From contig NZ_VWVU01000003.1 of NCBI RefSeq assembly GCF_008638365.1, positions 310,001 to 374,000 on the forward strand: a DNA stretch of 64,000 nt, read 5' to 3'. Below are positions 33,710 to 41,774 of the stretch, piece by piece. Within the stretch, counting starts at the first letter, position 1. Each line of letters opens with the position of its first letter. Below the pieces are notes generated by a model that was given only the letters and a program-made list of their open reading frames with translations, did no database searches and was not told where the DNA came from. The stretch is from Nocardiopsis quinghaiensis (GTDB lineage: Bacteria > Actinomycetota > Actinomycetes > Streptosporangiales > Streptosporangiaceae). Made by a program: the position numbers and the translations under genes.

Positions 33710-34561
33710 TTAATGTCGCTGGAACATGGCTCCAGGATAGGCTCGTGCGCCGCGTTCGACCAGGGGGCGGGAGGTACGGGCCCGGCGGCGGTACCAGACG
33801 GTGAACAGGGCCACGACCAGGAGTAGTTCGGCCAGGTCACCCCCGTAGTACATCCACTGGGCGGCCTCCTCCGCCAGCGCGGTGTGTGCGGCTCCCGGCG
33901 GCCAGGTGTGGGGATGGGCGTAGAGGAGTTTGGCCAGGAACGAGTGCGCGGCGATGGCCAGGAGCAGGACCGTGAGGCGGGTGGCCATGCCGGGACGGCG
34001 CGGTGCGGGGTCGGGCCCGGCGATGGACCAGGCGAACAGGTAACCGGCGGCGAGGTAGTGCAGGTGGACCAGGGCGTGTACCGCTGGGTGGGTCTGCGTG
34101 GCCGCGTGCACGGGGGTGAGGTGGACCAGGTAGAGGCCGCCGGTGTCGAGCAGCAGGGCGGAGACCGGATGGCCCAGGACGTGCAGCGGTCGGCTGCGCA
34201 GCACGCGGGCCACCGGGCGGCGCCGTGTGGGTGGCAGGGTGCGCAGGGTCAGGGTGAGGGGCGCGGCCATGACCAGTGCCAGGGGCGCGTACATGCCGAT
34301 GAGCAGGTGCTGGAGCATGTGGACGCGCGGATCGTGGGCGGTGTGTGCCAGGGGCAGCAGGAGGGCGGCGGCCAACAGCACCACCCCCAGGGTGAAGGAG
34401 GCCGTGCGCAGACCGTTCCAGCCGCGCGGTGCGCGCCGTGCCCGTCGTGCCGCGGCGGTGTAGGCGACCAGGGCCAGGGCGAGCAGGAGCAGGACCGGTA
34501 CCGGGTCCCAGGTGGGGACGGCCGGGGCGGCGCCCTCGTGCGGGGGGTGGGCCGGACTCAT
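33710..34561 (-). CDS. Cytochrome c oxidase assembly factor-like membrane protein (caa3_CtaG)
   Basis: 283 aa from the ATG at 34561, whose ATGA overlaps the stop of the upstream DUF2243 gene. About seven hydrophobic segments; His-bearing family motifs include HMLQHLLIGMYAPLALVMAA and HLHYLAAGYLFAWSIAGPDP, plus HPHTWPPGAAHTALAEEAAQ near the end. CtaG-like proteins assist copper delivery or assembly of cytochrome c oxidase. No oxidase gene is in the window. Translational coupling to DUF2243 suggests the two act together. Confidence 0.85.
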   Translation of the reverse strand: MSPAHPPHEGAAPAVPTWDPVPVLLLLALALVAYTAAARRARRAPRGWNGLRTASFTLGVVLLAAALLLPLAHTAHDPRVHMLQHLLIGMYAPLALVMAAPLTLTLRTLPPTRRRPVARVLRSRPLHVLGHPVSALLLDTGGLYLVHLTPVHAATQTHPAVHALVHLHYLAAGYLFAWSIAGPDPAPRRPGMATRLTVLLLAIAAHSFLAKLLYAHPHTWPPGAAHTALAEEAAQWMYYGGDLAELLLVVALFTVWYRRRARTSRPLVERGARAYPGAMFQRH

Positions 34562-35049
34562 CGCGGGGTGGTCGGGTGGCCGGTACCGGGAGCGCGGCGT
34601 GACCGCCAGGCCGTGACCGCTCCGGCGATCAGCACCAGCACTGCCGTGCCGTTCCACGCCAGGTCGTAGGGCAGCAGGTCGACGCCGTAGCGGATCTGGT
34701 GCAGTCCCAGCACCTTGTGGTCGATGATGCCGTCGAACAGCTGGAAACCGCCCAGGCCCAGCAGCAGTCCCGCCCACGCGGCACGCCGGTGCAGGGCGTG
34801 GCGGCGGCACAGGTCGGCGAGGAGGAAGAAACCCGCGACCAGTGCGACGAGTTCGCCGGCGTGCAGCAGCCCGTCGGACATCAGCGCCACCGTCGGGGTG
34901 GAGCGGTCGTAGAAGTGGTGCCAGGCCAGGATCTGGTGGAAGACGATCTCGTCGACCGCGGCCATCAGGCCGATGCCGATCACGGCTGTGGCCGCCAGTG
35001 ACCGGCCCCACCGGGTGTCGTACTCCTTGCTCCTTCTTCCCGTTCCCAT
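34558..35049 (-). CDS. DUF2243 four-helix membrane protein
   Basis: 163 aa, four hydrophobic segments. Conserved His/Asp residues typical of DUF2243 are seen: DEIVFHQILAWHHFYD, LLHAGELVALV and DGIIDHKVLGLHQIRYG. The multiple membrane-facing His suggest metal or heme contact, but function is not established. In many actinobacteria this family sits beside caa3_CtaG genes, as here with a 4-bp overlap. Probable two-gene operon. Confidence 0.87.
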   Translation of the reverse strand: MGTGRRSKEYDTRWGRSLAATAVIGIGLMAAVDEIVFHQILAWHHFYDRSTPTVALMSDGLLHAGELVALVAGFFLLADLCRRHALHRRAAWAGLLLGLGGFQLFDGIIDHKVLGLHQIRYGVDLLPYDLAWNGTAVLVLIAGAVTAWRSRRAPGTGHPTTPR

Positions 35050-35226
35050 GCAGGTCCTTGTGTCTGGAGGGTCGCGCGGTGTCCGCGGGAGCGGCTGACG
35101 GTGCGTTCACCCTCAGGCTCGGAGCTTTTGGGGGACCCACCAGGTGCTCCGTGCCCACGATGCCATCGACGGCTCGGCGGAGAACGGTGACGCGCCGGAG
35201 ACGGGCCGGTGCCGGCGGAGGGGGCG

Positions 35227-35730
35227 TCAGCCGCCGTGTAGCTCGCGGGCCCATGCCTCCAGTCCGGCGGCGAATCCCTCCCGCTGGTTCGGGGAGAGCC
35301 GTTCGAAGGCGCGCAGCAGCGGCCGGGCCCTGCGTGCCGTGAACGTGCGCATGAGGCCGCGGTGCTCCTGGGCCAGGGACACCAGGACGCGCCGCCGGTT
35401 GGCGGGGTCGCTGCGGCGCTCCACCAGGCCCACCCGGGACAGGTCGCCGACCAGTTCGCTGACGGTGGACAGGCCCACCTCCAGGCGGGAGGCCAACTCG
35501 CTCACGCCGAGTTCCTGTCCGTGGGCGAGCTGTGCCAGTACCGCGCCGTGGCGGGCGGTGAGGTGGTGTTCGGTGAACAGGCGGCGCAGGGCCTCGGGCA
35601 TCTCGGAGCGGGCGCGCCGGTAGTAGGTCTCGATCAGGGGCACGAAGCGCAGCGCTCCCTCGGCCAGTGCGCGGTCCGGTACGCGTGTCTCGTCCTCTGT
35701 CCCGTCCCGGTCCGCCGCTTCCTGGTCCAT
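35227..35730 (-). CDS. MarR-family transcriptional regulator
   Basis: 167 aa. A winged helix of MarR type occupies about residues 50-135: LTARHGAVLAQLAHGQELGV, then LASRLEVGLSTVSELVGDLS and the wing RRSDPANRRRVLVSL. Such regulators usually repress their own or neighbouring genes until a small ligand binds. The gene lies 93 bp downstream of the protein at 35824-36501 on the same strand, and may be cotranscribed with it from the palindrome-bearing promoter at 36532-36549. Confidence 0.88.
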   Translation of the reverse strand: MDQEAADRDGTEDETRVPDRALAEGALRFVPLIETYYRRARSEMPEALRRLFTEHHLTARHGAVLAQLAHGQELGVSELASRLEVGLSTVSELVGDLSRVGLVERRSDPANRRRVLVSLAQEHRGLMRTFTARRARPLLRAFERLSPNQREGFAAGLEAWARELHGG

Positions 35731-35823
35731 GGGGCCGATGTTATCGGGGCCGTGGCCGGTCAGCGGGCAGCAGGCGGCCCCGGTCGCCAGGGCCTGACCG
35801 ATGCCTTGGCGTCCGGGGCCGGC

Positions 35824-36501
35824 TCAGGCCGGACGGTAGAGCACGGGAAGGGCGGTCATGCCGTTGGCCCTGAGCCTGGCGCGGACGAACCGGTGGAAGC
35901 TGGGCCTGGGCAGCTGCCCGAGAAGGAAGGAGGCCGCGCCCGCCGGCAGGCGCGCGTAGTTGACCAGGGGGAAGGGCGACTCCTCCAGGGCGCGTAGCGG
36001 TGTGGAGTTGTCGACGCCGGTCTTGGCCGTGTACCAGCCGGTCAGTTCCTCCCACACGCCTACGGCCGTGTCGCCGTCGGCGGCGCGGAAGTGGTTGAAC
36101 AGGTAGGTTCCGCTCGCGGGGTGCTCGGTGTCGCCGATGCGGGCGGGGTTGTGGGCGGGCATGACCAGTTCGGCGCCGAGCCCGTCGGGGGCCGCGGCCC
36201 GGCGTACCCCGTCCGGGACCTCTGGCGAGACGGTCTCCACGAGCATGGTGACGTCGAATCCGGGGGCTTCCTTCAACGGCGGCATCAGGACCGCCTCGAA
36301 GACCCGGGCGCGCAGTACGTCAAGGCGCTCGGTCAGGGCCCGTGCCAGGGACAGGCACTCCTGGACGGCGTCGTCGCGCTCGGCGCTGTGGCGCGGGAGG
36401 GAGCCGTGGGGTGGTGCCACGGACAGGGCGACGTAGAGGTAGCCCGAGGGTGAGGGTGCGCGGAATCGTGCCTTGGGGTAGGCGGTCTTCTCCGGTGCCA
36501 T
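35824..36501 (-). CDS. Conserved-looking protein of unknown function
   Basis: 225 aa from the ATG at 36501, with GGGAG upstream; an ATG at 36531 would lie at the palindrome and is less likely. I do not recognise the family. The sequence has a soluble alpha/beta look, with SGYLYVALSVAPPHGSL, VFEAVLMPPLKEAPGFDVTM and a C-terminal half (TYLFNHFRAADGDTAVGVWE, LTGWYTAKTGVDNST) that could be a ferredoxin-like dimeric barrel domain. No signal peptide or membrane segment. It is the first gene behind a perfect 18-bp palindrome, so it is probably under dedicated repressor control. Confidence 0.7.
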   Translation of the reverse strand: MAPEKTAYPKARFRAPSPSGYLYVALSVAPPHGSLPRHSAERDDAVQECLSLARALTERLDVLRARVFEAVLMPPLKEAPGFDVTMLVETVSPEVPDGVRRAAAPDGLGAELVMPAHNPARIGDTEHPASGTYLFNHFRAADGDTAVGVWEELTGWYTAKTGVDNSTPLRALEESPFPLVNYARLPAGAASFLLGQLPRPSFHRFVRARLRANGMTALPVLYRPA

Positions 36502-36531
36502 GACCGGTCTCCCTTCGCTACGGCACATCAT

Positions 36532-36549
36532 ACTTCGGATATCCGAAGT
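36532..36549. promoter_or_regulatory. Perfect 18-bp palindromic operator
   Basis: ACTTCGGATATCCGAAGT is perfectly self-complementary over 18 bp. It lies 30 bp upstream of the ATG at 36501 and 14 bp upstream of a TetR-like N-terminal coding remnant starting at 36564 on the other strand. Size and symmetry fit a TetR- or MarR-family operator. The local sequence is much less GC-rich than its surroundings. Confidence 0.75.
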
Positions 36550-36563
36550 GTTATGGTCCGAGG

Positions 36564-36700
36564 GTGCCGAACCCCCCGCTCGCGCGGCGCCGAGCGAGCG
36601 TGAGCCCGGTCAGCTGCGCCCACCGGGACCGGGCCGTCCCAGGCGGACGAGGTACTCCTGCCGGTTCAACGGACCGCCGTCGGTACGGGTCCGACACGGC
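36564..36700 (+). pseudogene. Possible TetR-regulator N-terminal remnant
   Basis: Just right of the palindrome, a GTG-started frame encodes VPNPPLARRRASV, which resembles the opening of many actinobacterial TetR regulators (a P-x-PPLARRR start). After that the frame loses all similarity and third-position bias, and no intact TetR gene follows before the phosphatase gene. This may be a regulator gene deleted after its first dozen codons, leaving its operator in place. The evidence is short and could be chance. Confidence 0.3.
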
Positions 36701-36869
36701 GGGGCAGCGGTCACCGGACGGCTCCCCGCCCCGGCCCCCGGTCAGGCCGGGCAGTGCGCTCTGGAAGGTGGGTGTGGACGGCGCTGGACACGGTCTTCCG
36801 GCGGACCGCGGCCAACAGGTTTTTCATCTCCCCGGCGTGTTGGGCCCCTGACCTGTGTCGCGACAGTCT

Positions 36870-36911
36870 GTCACCTGCTAGTTACCCATAGGGGGCCAAC
36901 GTTCACCACGC
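36870..36911 (+). promoter_or_regulatory. Candidate PHO box (PhoP binding repeats)
   Basis: Two adjacent 11-nt repeats, GTCACCTGCTA (36870-36880) and GTTACCCATAG (36881-36891), are followed nine bases later by GTTCACCACGC (36901-36911). Streptomyces PhoP binds direct 11-nt repeats of GTTCACC type. The location about 100-140 bp upstream of a PhoD phosphatase fits, but the 9-bp break in spacing lowers confidence. Confidence 0.4.
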
Positions 36912-37012
36912 GGTGGTTGGGACGTTCTGCCTTCTGTGGCCGGATGGAGCACGGTCCCCCGCCCGACCCGACAAGGGGTCGGGTTCCCCCGCAACCTGTC
37001 AGGAGACCGTGC

Positions 37013-38623
37013 ATGCCGGGAACCCCCCACACCCCCGCCTCCGTCCCCGCACCTGTCCCCACCCCCGCCGCCCCGGCCGCGCGCACCAGCCGGCGCCAGG
37101 TCCTGGTCGGCGGCGCGGCCACCCTGGGCGCCGTCGCGCTGGGCACCGCGTGGAGCACCGAGGCCCGCGCGGACACCGCCGCCCGGCCGGGCCGCGTCGT
37201 CGAGCCCTTCACCCTGGGCGTCGCCTCGGGAGACCCCTTCCACAGCAGCGTCGTGCTCTGGACCCGTCTGGCCCCCGACCCCCTCGCCGAGAACGGCCTC
37301 GGCGGCATGCCCGACCGGCGGGTGGAGGTCGAGTGGCAGGTGGCGGAGGACGAGGGCTTCGGCCGCGTCGCCGCCTCCGGGACCGCGGAGACGGGTCCCG
37401 ACGCCGCTCACTCGGTGCACGTGGAGGCCGAGGGACTGCGTCCCGGAGCGGAGTACTTCTACCGGTTCCGCGTCGGCAACGAGATCAGCCCCGTGGGCCG
37501 CACCAAGACCGCTCCGCCTCCCGGGATGCGGCTGGACCGGTTCGCCTTCGCCTTCGCCAGCTGCCAGAGCTACATCAGCGGCCACTACACCGCCCAGGCA
37601 CACCTGGCCGAGGAGGACCTGGACCTGGTCGCGTTCCTGGGCGACTACATCTACGAGTCGGGCGCCCAGGGCGACCTGGGCCGGGGCCATGTGCCGCCGG
37701 TGGAGGCCCGCACCCTGACCCAGTACCGGATCCGGCACGCCCAGTACAAGAGCGACACCAACCTCCAGGCCGCGCACGCCGCGTTTCCGTGGGCGGTGGT
37801 CTTCGACGACCACGAGCTGGAGAACAACTGGGCCGACGAGCAGTCCCACGGGGAGGACATCCCGGCCGAGGAGTTCCTCCGTCGGCGCGCCCAGGCGATG
37901 AAGGCCTACTACGAGCACATGCCGCTGCGCCGCGCCCAGCGGCCGAACGGCCCCGACATGCGGCTCCACCGCAGGCTGGCCTTCGGCGACCTGGTGGACA
38001 TGCACCTGCTCGACACCCGCCAGTACCGCGACCCGCAGGTGGGCGACTCCGGTCACGGCGACCCCTCGCGCACCCTGTTGGGCGCCGCACAGAAGCAGTG
38101 GCTGTTCGAGGGGCTGTCCTCCTCGCGGGCCCGCTGGAACGTGCTGGCCCAGCAGGTGTTCTTCTCCCAGCGCGACTTCCTCGACGGTGAGGCGAGCAAC
38201 TTCAGCAACGACGCCTGGGACGGCTACCGCGTCGAGCGCGACGAGGTCCGCGACCAGCTGGCGCGCACGCGCAACGGGGTGGTGATCACCGGTGACGTGC
38301 ACGCCAACTACGTGTGCGACGTCAAGGCCGACTTCGACGCCCCGGAGTCGGCGACGGTGGCCACCGAGCTGGTGGGCACGTCCTTCACCAGCGGCGGCGA
38401 CGGCGCGGACCAGAACCCGGGTGACGCGGTGCAGCTGCGGGAGAACCCGCACATCAGGTTCATCAACCGCAACCGGGGCTACGTGCGCAACGTCGTCACG
38501 CCTACCGAGTGGAGGGCCGACTACCGGACCGTGGACTACGTGAGCGAGCCGGGCGCGCCCATCAGCGACCGGGCCCGGTTCGTCATCGACGACGGTGTCG
38601 CGGGCGTGCGCGCCCAGGGGTGA
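37013..38623 (+). CDS. phoD: PhoD-type alkaline phosphatase/phosphodiesterase, Tat-exported
   Basis: 536 aa from the ATG at 37013 (AGGAGA upstream). A Tat signal is clear: SRRQVLVGGAATLGAVALGT, with cleavage likely after ARA near residue 53. An N-terminal PhoD fibronectin-like domain (FTLGVASGDPFHSSVVLWTR) precedes the metallophosphatase core: FAFASCQSY, FLGDYIYESG, VFDDHELENNW and GDVHANYVCD. It releases phosphate from organic esters outside the cell. Probably PhoP-regulated (see repeats at 36870-36911) and possibly attenuated by the leader hairpin. Complete by length and motifs. Confidence 0.93.
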   Translation: MPGTPHTPASVPAPVPTPAAPAARTSRRQVLVGGAATLGAVALGTAWSTEARADTAARPGRVVEPFTLGVASGDPFHSSVVLWTRLAPDPLAENGLGGMPDRRVEVEWQVAEDEGFGRVAASGTAETGPDAAHSVHVEAEGLRPGAEYFYRFRVGNEISPVGRTKTAPPPGMRLDRFAFAFASCQSYISGHYTAQAHLAEEDLDLVAFLGDYIYESGAQGDLGRGHVPPVEARTLTQYRIRHAQYKSDTNLQAAHAAFPWAVVFDDHELENNWADEQSHGEDIPAEEFLRRRAQAMKAYYEHMPLRRAQRPNGPDMRLHRRLAFGDLVDMHLLDTRQYRDPQVGDSGHGDPSRTLLGAAQKQWLFEGLSSSRARWNVLAQQVFFSQRDFLDGEASNFSNDAWDGYRVERDEVRDQLARTRNGVVITGDVHANYVCDVKADFDAPESATVATELVGTSFTSGGDGADQNPGDAVQLRENPHIRFINRNRGYVRNVVTPTEWRADYRTVDYVSEPGAPISDRARFVIDDGVAGVRAQG

Positions 38624-38641
38624 GGCACCGTAGTGGTGTGT

Positions 38642-38694
38642 CCGGTCCGGGGCCGGTCGGCGGGGGTGCGCACCCGCGGCTGGTTCCGGACCGG
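38642..38694. terminator. Compound hairpin between phoD and the DtxR gene
   Basis: CCGGTCCGG (38642-38650) pairs with CCGGACCGG (38686-38694), enclosing a second self-complementary core around GGGTGCGCACCC. It lies between two convergent genes. Confidence 0.5.
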
Positions 38695-38761
38695 GCGTCG
38701 GCTCAGCGGCGCCGGAGAAATGATGTCTTCCTTCGTGCGGTGACGATGTTTCGGAGAATCC

Positions 38762-39463
38762 CTATCCGTTACCGTCAGTGCTGATCCACAGGGCCTCGGC
38801 GGCCACCAGGCCCAGGGACTGGGAGCGCTCGGGAGAGTCCTCGTCCGGGCGCACGTTGATCTGCATCGATCCGGCGAAGGGCCGGCGTTCGACCACCTCC
38901 ACGCTCATCCCGATGCCGATCTCGATCTCGGCCAGGTAGCGCAGCAGGTCGGGGTCGGTGTCGTTGACGCGCACGATCACCCCGTGGACACCCTTGTCCG
39001 CCTCCGAGAGCAGCACGCTCTCGTGCTGGATGATGTGGCCCTCTCGGGTGGGGATGGGGTCGCCGTGCGGGTCGACCACCGGGTCGCCCAGGTGGGTGGC
39101 GATGCGGTCGACGAACTTGTCCGAGACCACGTGTTCGAGGATCTCGGCCTCGTCGTGCACCTCGTCCCAGGAGTAGTCCAACTCGGCGACCAGGTAGGTC
39201 TCCAGCAACCGGTGGCGGCGCAGCACCGAAAGCGCCGCCTTGGTCCCGGGCTCGGTGAGGGTGACCGCGCCGTAGCGCCGGTGCTCCACCAGGCCCAGTT
39301 CGCTGAGTTTGCGGAGCATGCCCGACACCGAGGAGTTGGACACCGACAGGCGCTCGGCCATACCGGAGATGGTCACCGGCCCGGTGCCGCGTTCCTGGAG
39401 GTCGTAGATGACCTTCACGTAGTCCTCAACCGACGTGGACGGTCGTGTCGGTGCGTTTTCCAT
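38762..39463 (-). CDS. DtxR-family metal-dependent repressor (MntR/IdeR type)
   Basis: 233 aa. N-terminal winged helix (about 10-75: VEDYVKVIYDLQERGTGPVT, VSNSSVSGMLRKLSELGLVE), then the metal-binding/dimerisation domain (about 76-140) with LDYSWDEVHDEAEILEHVVS, and a C-terminal SH3-like FeoA domain (about 155-225). DtxR proteins repress import genes when Mn2+ or Fe2+ is plentiful. The metal importer at 17792-20369 has a DtxR-like operator, making it a likely target although 18 kb away. Ion specificity (Mn versus Fe) cannot be settled from what I can see. Confidence 0.92.
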   Translation of the reverse strand: MENAPTRPSTSVEDYVKVIYDLQERGTGPVTISGMAERLSVSNSSVSGMLRKLSELGLVEHRRYGAVTLTEPGTKAALSVLRRHRLLETYLVAELDYSWDEVHDEAEILEHVVSDKFVDRIATHLGDPVVDPHGDPIPTREGHIIQHESVLLSEADKGVHGVIVRVNDTDPDLLRYLAEIEIGIGMSVEVVERRPFAGSMQINVRPDEDSPERSQSLGLVAAEALWISTDGNG

Positions 39464-39586
39464 GACCGTAACCGTATCGCGGACCGCTCATCGGCCACCA
39501 TTTGTGCACCGTGCCCGTGGACGGACCGGAGCGGTTCGCCCCTCCCCCGATTTGGTCTGGGCGGAAGCGTTTGGTCGAATCGGAGG

Positions 39587-40402
39587 GTGGAACAACACAG
39601 CACATCCTCTCCCAGTCCCCCCAGGTCACAGGAACGTCTGACCCGCTGGCGGTCCGTAACCGAACTGCCCCTGGTCGGCGCGGCCCTGGCCTTCGTCGCC
39701 GCCTACGCCTGGCCCATCCTCGACCCCGGCCTGTCGCAGAACTGGCGGGAGTTCTGCGAGATAGTCCTCGTGGCCGTGTGGGTGGTCTTCGCCGCCGACT
39801 ACGCCACGCGCCTGTACCTGGCGCCGAACCGGTGGACGTTCATCCGCGGGAACCTGCTGGACCTGATGATCGTGGTGCTGCCGATGCTGCGCCCCCTGCA
39901 ACTGGTCCGACTCCTGACCGTCCTGTCGCTGCTGCACCGCCACATGGCGGTGTCCCTGCGCGGGAACGTGATCCTGTACACCGCGGGTATCACCGTCATC
40001 ATGCTCCTCATGGCCTCGTTGAGCGTGCTGCGAGCGGAGCAGGACGCCCCCGGCGCCAACATCACCACGCTCACCGACGCGTTCTGGTGGTCGCTGGTGA
40101 CGGTGTCCACCGTGGGCTACGGAGACTTCTACCCGGTCACCGGCACCGGTCGTCTGATCGCCTCCTTCCTCTTCATCATGGGTATCGGCCTGCTCGGTGT
40201 CATCACCGGCACGCTGTCCACCTGGCTCGTCCAGCGCGTTGAGGACGGCTCCGACAAGCAGGGGCAGGAGGCCGACACGGCCACGCGGGAGCAGCTGATC
40301 GAGCTCACCGAGCAGGTCCGTGCGCTCAGGGCCGAACTGGGCCGCACCACCGAAGAAGCAGCCGAACCGGTGCCGCCGGACCGGCCGGAGGCGGCCCCCT
40401 GA
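39587..40402 (+). CDS. Voltage-gated-type potassium channel protein
   Basis: 271 aa from a GTG at 39587; the GGAGG beside it is too close for normal use, so a leaderless start is possible. Four or five N-terminal hydrophobic helices lead to the pore: WWSLVTVSTVGYGDFYPVTG, with the K+ selectivity filter TVGYGD, and a final membrane helix (LIASFLFIMGIGLLGVITG). The C-terminus is a short acidic coiled coil (REQLIELTEQVRALRAELG). A basic helix resembling S4 (RPLQLVRLLTVLSLLHRH) is present but sparsely charged, so voltage sensing is uncertain. Confidence 0.88.
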   Translation: MEQHSTSSPSPPRSQERLTRWRSVTELPLVGAALAFVAAYAWPILDPGLSQNWREFCEIVLVAVWVVFAADYATRLYLAPNRWTFIRGNLLDLMIVVLPMLRPLQLVRLLTVLSLLHRHMAVSLRGNVILYTAGITVIMLLMASLSVLRAEQDAPGANITTLTDAFWWSLVTVSTVGYGDFYPVTGTGRLIASFLFIMGIGLLGVITGTLSTWLVQRVEDGSDKQGQEADTATREQLIELTEQVRALRAELGRTTEEAAEPVPPDRPEAAP

Positions 40403-40535
40403 GTGAGTGCAAGACGTGGGATCGGCGGCGGGGCCGGTGGTCCAGTGTCCGGGGTATGAGCGAACACCACCCCCGAGCGTGTCCCCGCGCGGCCCCGGCG
40501 AACGCGCACAACGCCCCGGGCGAGGGCCGCTCCGG

Positions 40536-41638
40536 TTACCCCCAGACCTCCTGGGCGGTCTCCACGATCAGCCGCAGCTTGGCGACCTGCTCGTCGTAGG
40601 TCAGGTCGTTGCCCTCGGAGGTGGAGGAGAACCCGCACTGCGGGGACAGGCACAGCTGCTCCAGCGGGATGTGGCGGCTGGCCCGCTCGATGCGCCGCTT
40701 GAGCTCGTCCTTGCTCTCCAGCTCGCCCCTCTTCGTGGTGACCAGGCCCAGCACCACGTACTTGCCCTCGGGGACGAAGCGCAGCGGTTCGAAGCCGCCC
40801 GAACGCTTGTCGTCGAACTCCAGGAAGAACCCGTCCACGTCCAGTTCGTTGAACAGTTCCTCGGCCACGTAGTCGTAGCCTCCCCTGGCCACCCACGAGG
40901 AGCGGAAGTTGCCCCGGCACAGGTGCGTGGTCACGTTCATGCCCTCGGGGCGGTCGGCCAGGGCGGCGTTCATCTGGCGGATGTAGCGCATGTGCAGCCG
41001 GTCGCTGTCGTCGCCGCGCTCGTCGAGCATCCCGCGCTGACCGGGGTCGTTGAGGTAGGCCAGGCTGGTGTCGTCCAGTTGCAGGCAGGTGCAGCCCAGA
41101 TCGCCCAGCGCGCGTACCTGCGCCGCGTAGGCCGCCGACAGGTCCGCCCAGAACTCCTCCTGGTCGGGGTAGACCCGCGGGTCGATGGAGGCCGATCCGC
41201 CTCGGTAGTGCACCATGCTCGGCGAGGGGATGGTCAGCTTGGGGGGTTCGGGTGACCGTCTGGCGCAGGAAGGTGAACGCCTCGGCGAAGACGGGCCGCT
41301 CGAACCGGATCCTGTCGGCGATCCGCAGTCCGGAGGGGGGTGAACTCGATGTCGCCCCGCTCGTTGTGGAAGGTGACCGTCAGCTCGTCCCGGACCTTGG
41401 ACACACCGCCCAGCTGGTAGATGAAGTCCATGTGCCAGGAGGCCCGGCGGAACTCGCCGTCGGTCGCCGACCGCAGTCCCACCTCCTCCTGCGTGCGCAC
41501 GACCTCGCGAACGGCCTCGTCCTCGGTCGCGCGCAGTTCGTCGTCGCCGATCTCACCTCTGGCGTGGCCGTCGCGCGCTCGCAGCAGCTCCTCGGGGCGC
41601 AGGTGTGTCGTTGCCCGGTGACCGGGGCCGGAGGACAC
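40536..41638 (-). pseudogene. Cobalamin-independent methionine synthase-like (MetE C-terminal type), two frameshifts
   Basis: Three frames together make one MetE-like protein of about 365 residues. Part 1 (GTG at 41638 to about 41341) gives LRPEELLRARDGHARGE to NERGDIEFT. Part 2 (41340 to about 41247) gives SGLRIADRIRFERPVFAEAF. Part 3 (41240 to 40536) gives KLTIPSPSMVHYRGG to AQEVWG. Each junction is a six-G run on the plus strand (41335-41340, 41241-41246), and deleting one base in each restores a continuous frame. Zinc ligands His and Cys in THLCRGN and Cys in LSPQCGF, plus Glu in FLEFDD, are intact. Either a real pseudogene or a pair of homopolymer sequencing errors; the domain is otherwise well preserved. 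Confidence 0.8.
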
Positions 41639-41774
41639 CGCGGTCCCAGGGCTGGCACTCCGGATCCGGTGCGACGGCGACGCCGAGTACCAGGGGCCCG
41701 CCGTGCCCGGCCAGGCCGGGCACGGTCTCGTCCAGGGCCCGGCACAGGACGGGGCGGGTGCGGATCCGTGCCGC
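41639..41774 (-). other. Coding-like fragment upstream of the MetE-like gene
   Basis: On the minus strand about 45 codons with strong third-position GC read IRTRPVLCRALDETVPGL and LVLGVAVAPDPECQPWDRGV, in a frame different from the MetE-like gene, with no start codon. It looks like the tail of another gene of unknown family joined to the 5' end of the MetE-like gene. Confidence 0.3.

Larger units (their letters stand above)
36502..37012. other. Divergent intergenic region upstream of phoD
   Basis: 511 bp with no intact gene. It holds the 18-bp palindrome, the TetR-like fragment, a PHO-box-like repeat array at 36870-36911, and a hairpin in the phoD leader: CCCGACCC (36962-36969) pairing with GGGTCGGG (36976-36983). 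The ribosome site AGGAGA lies just ahead of 37013. Confidence 0.55.
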
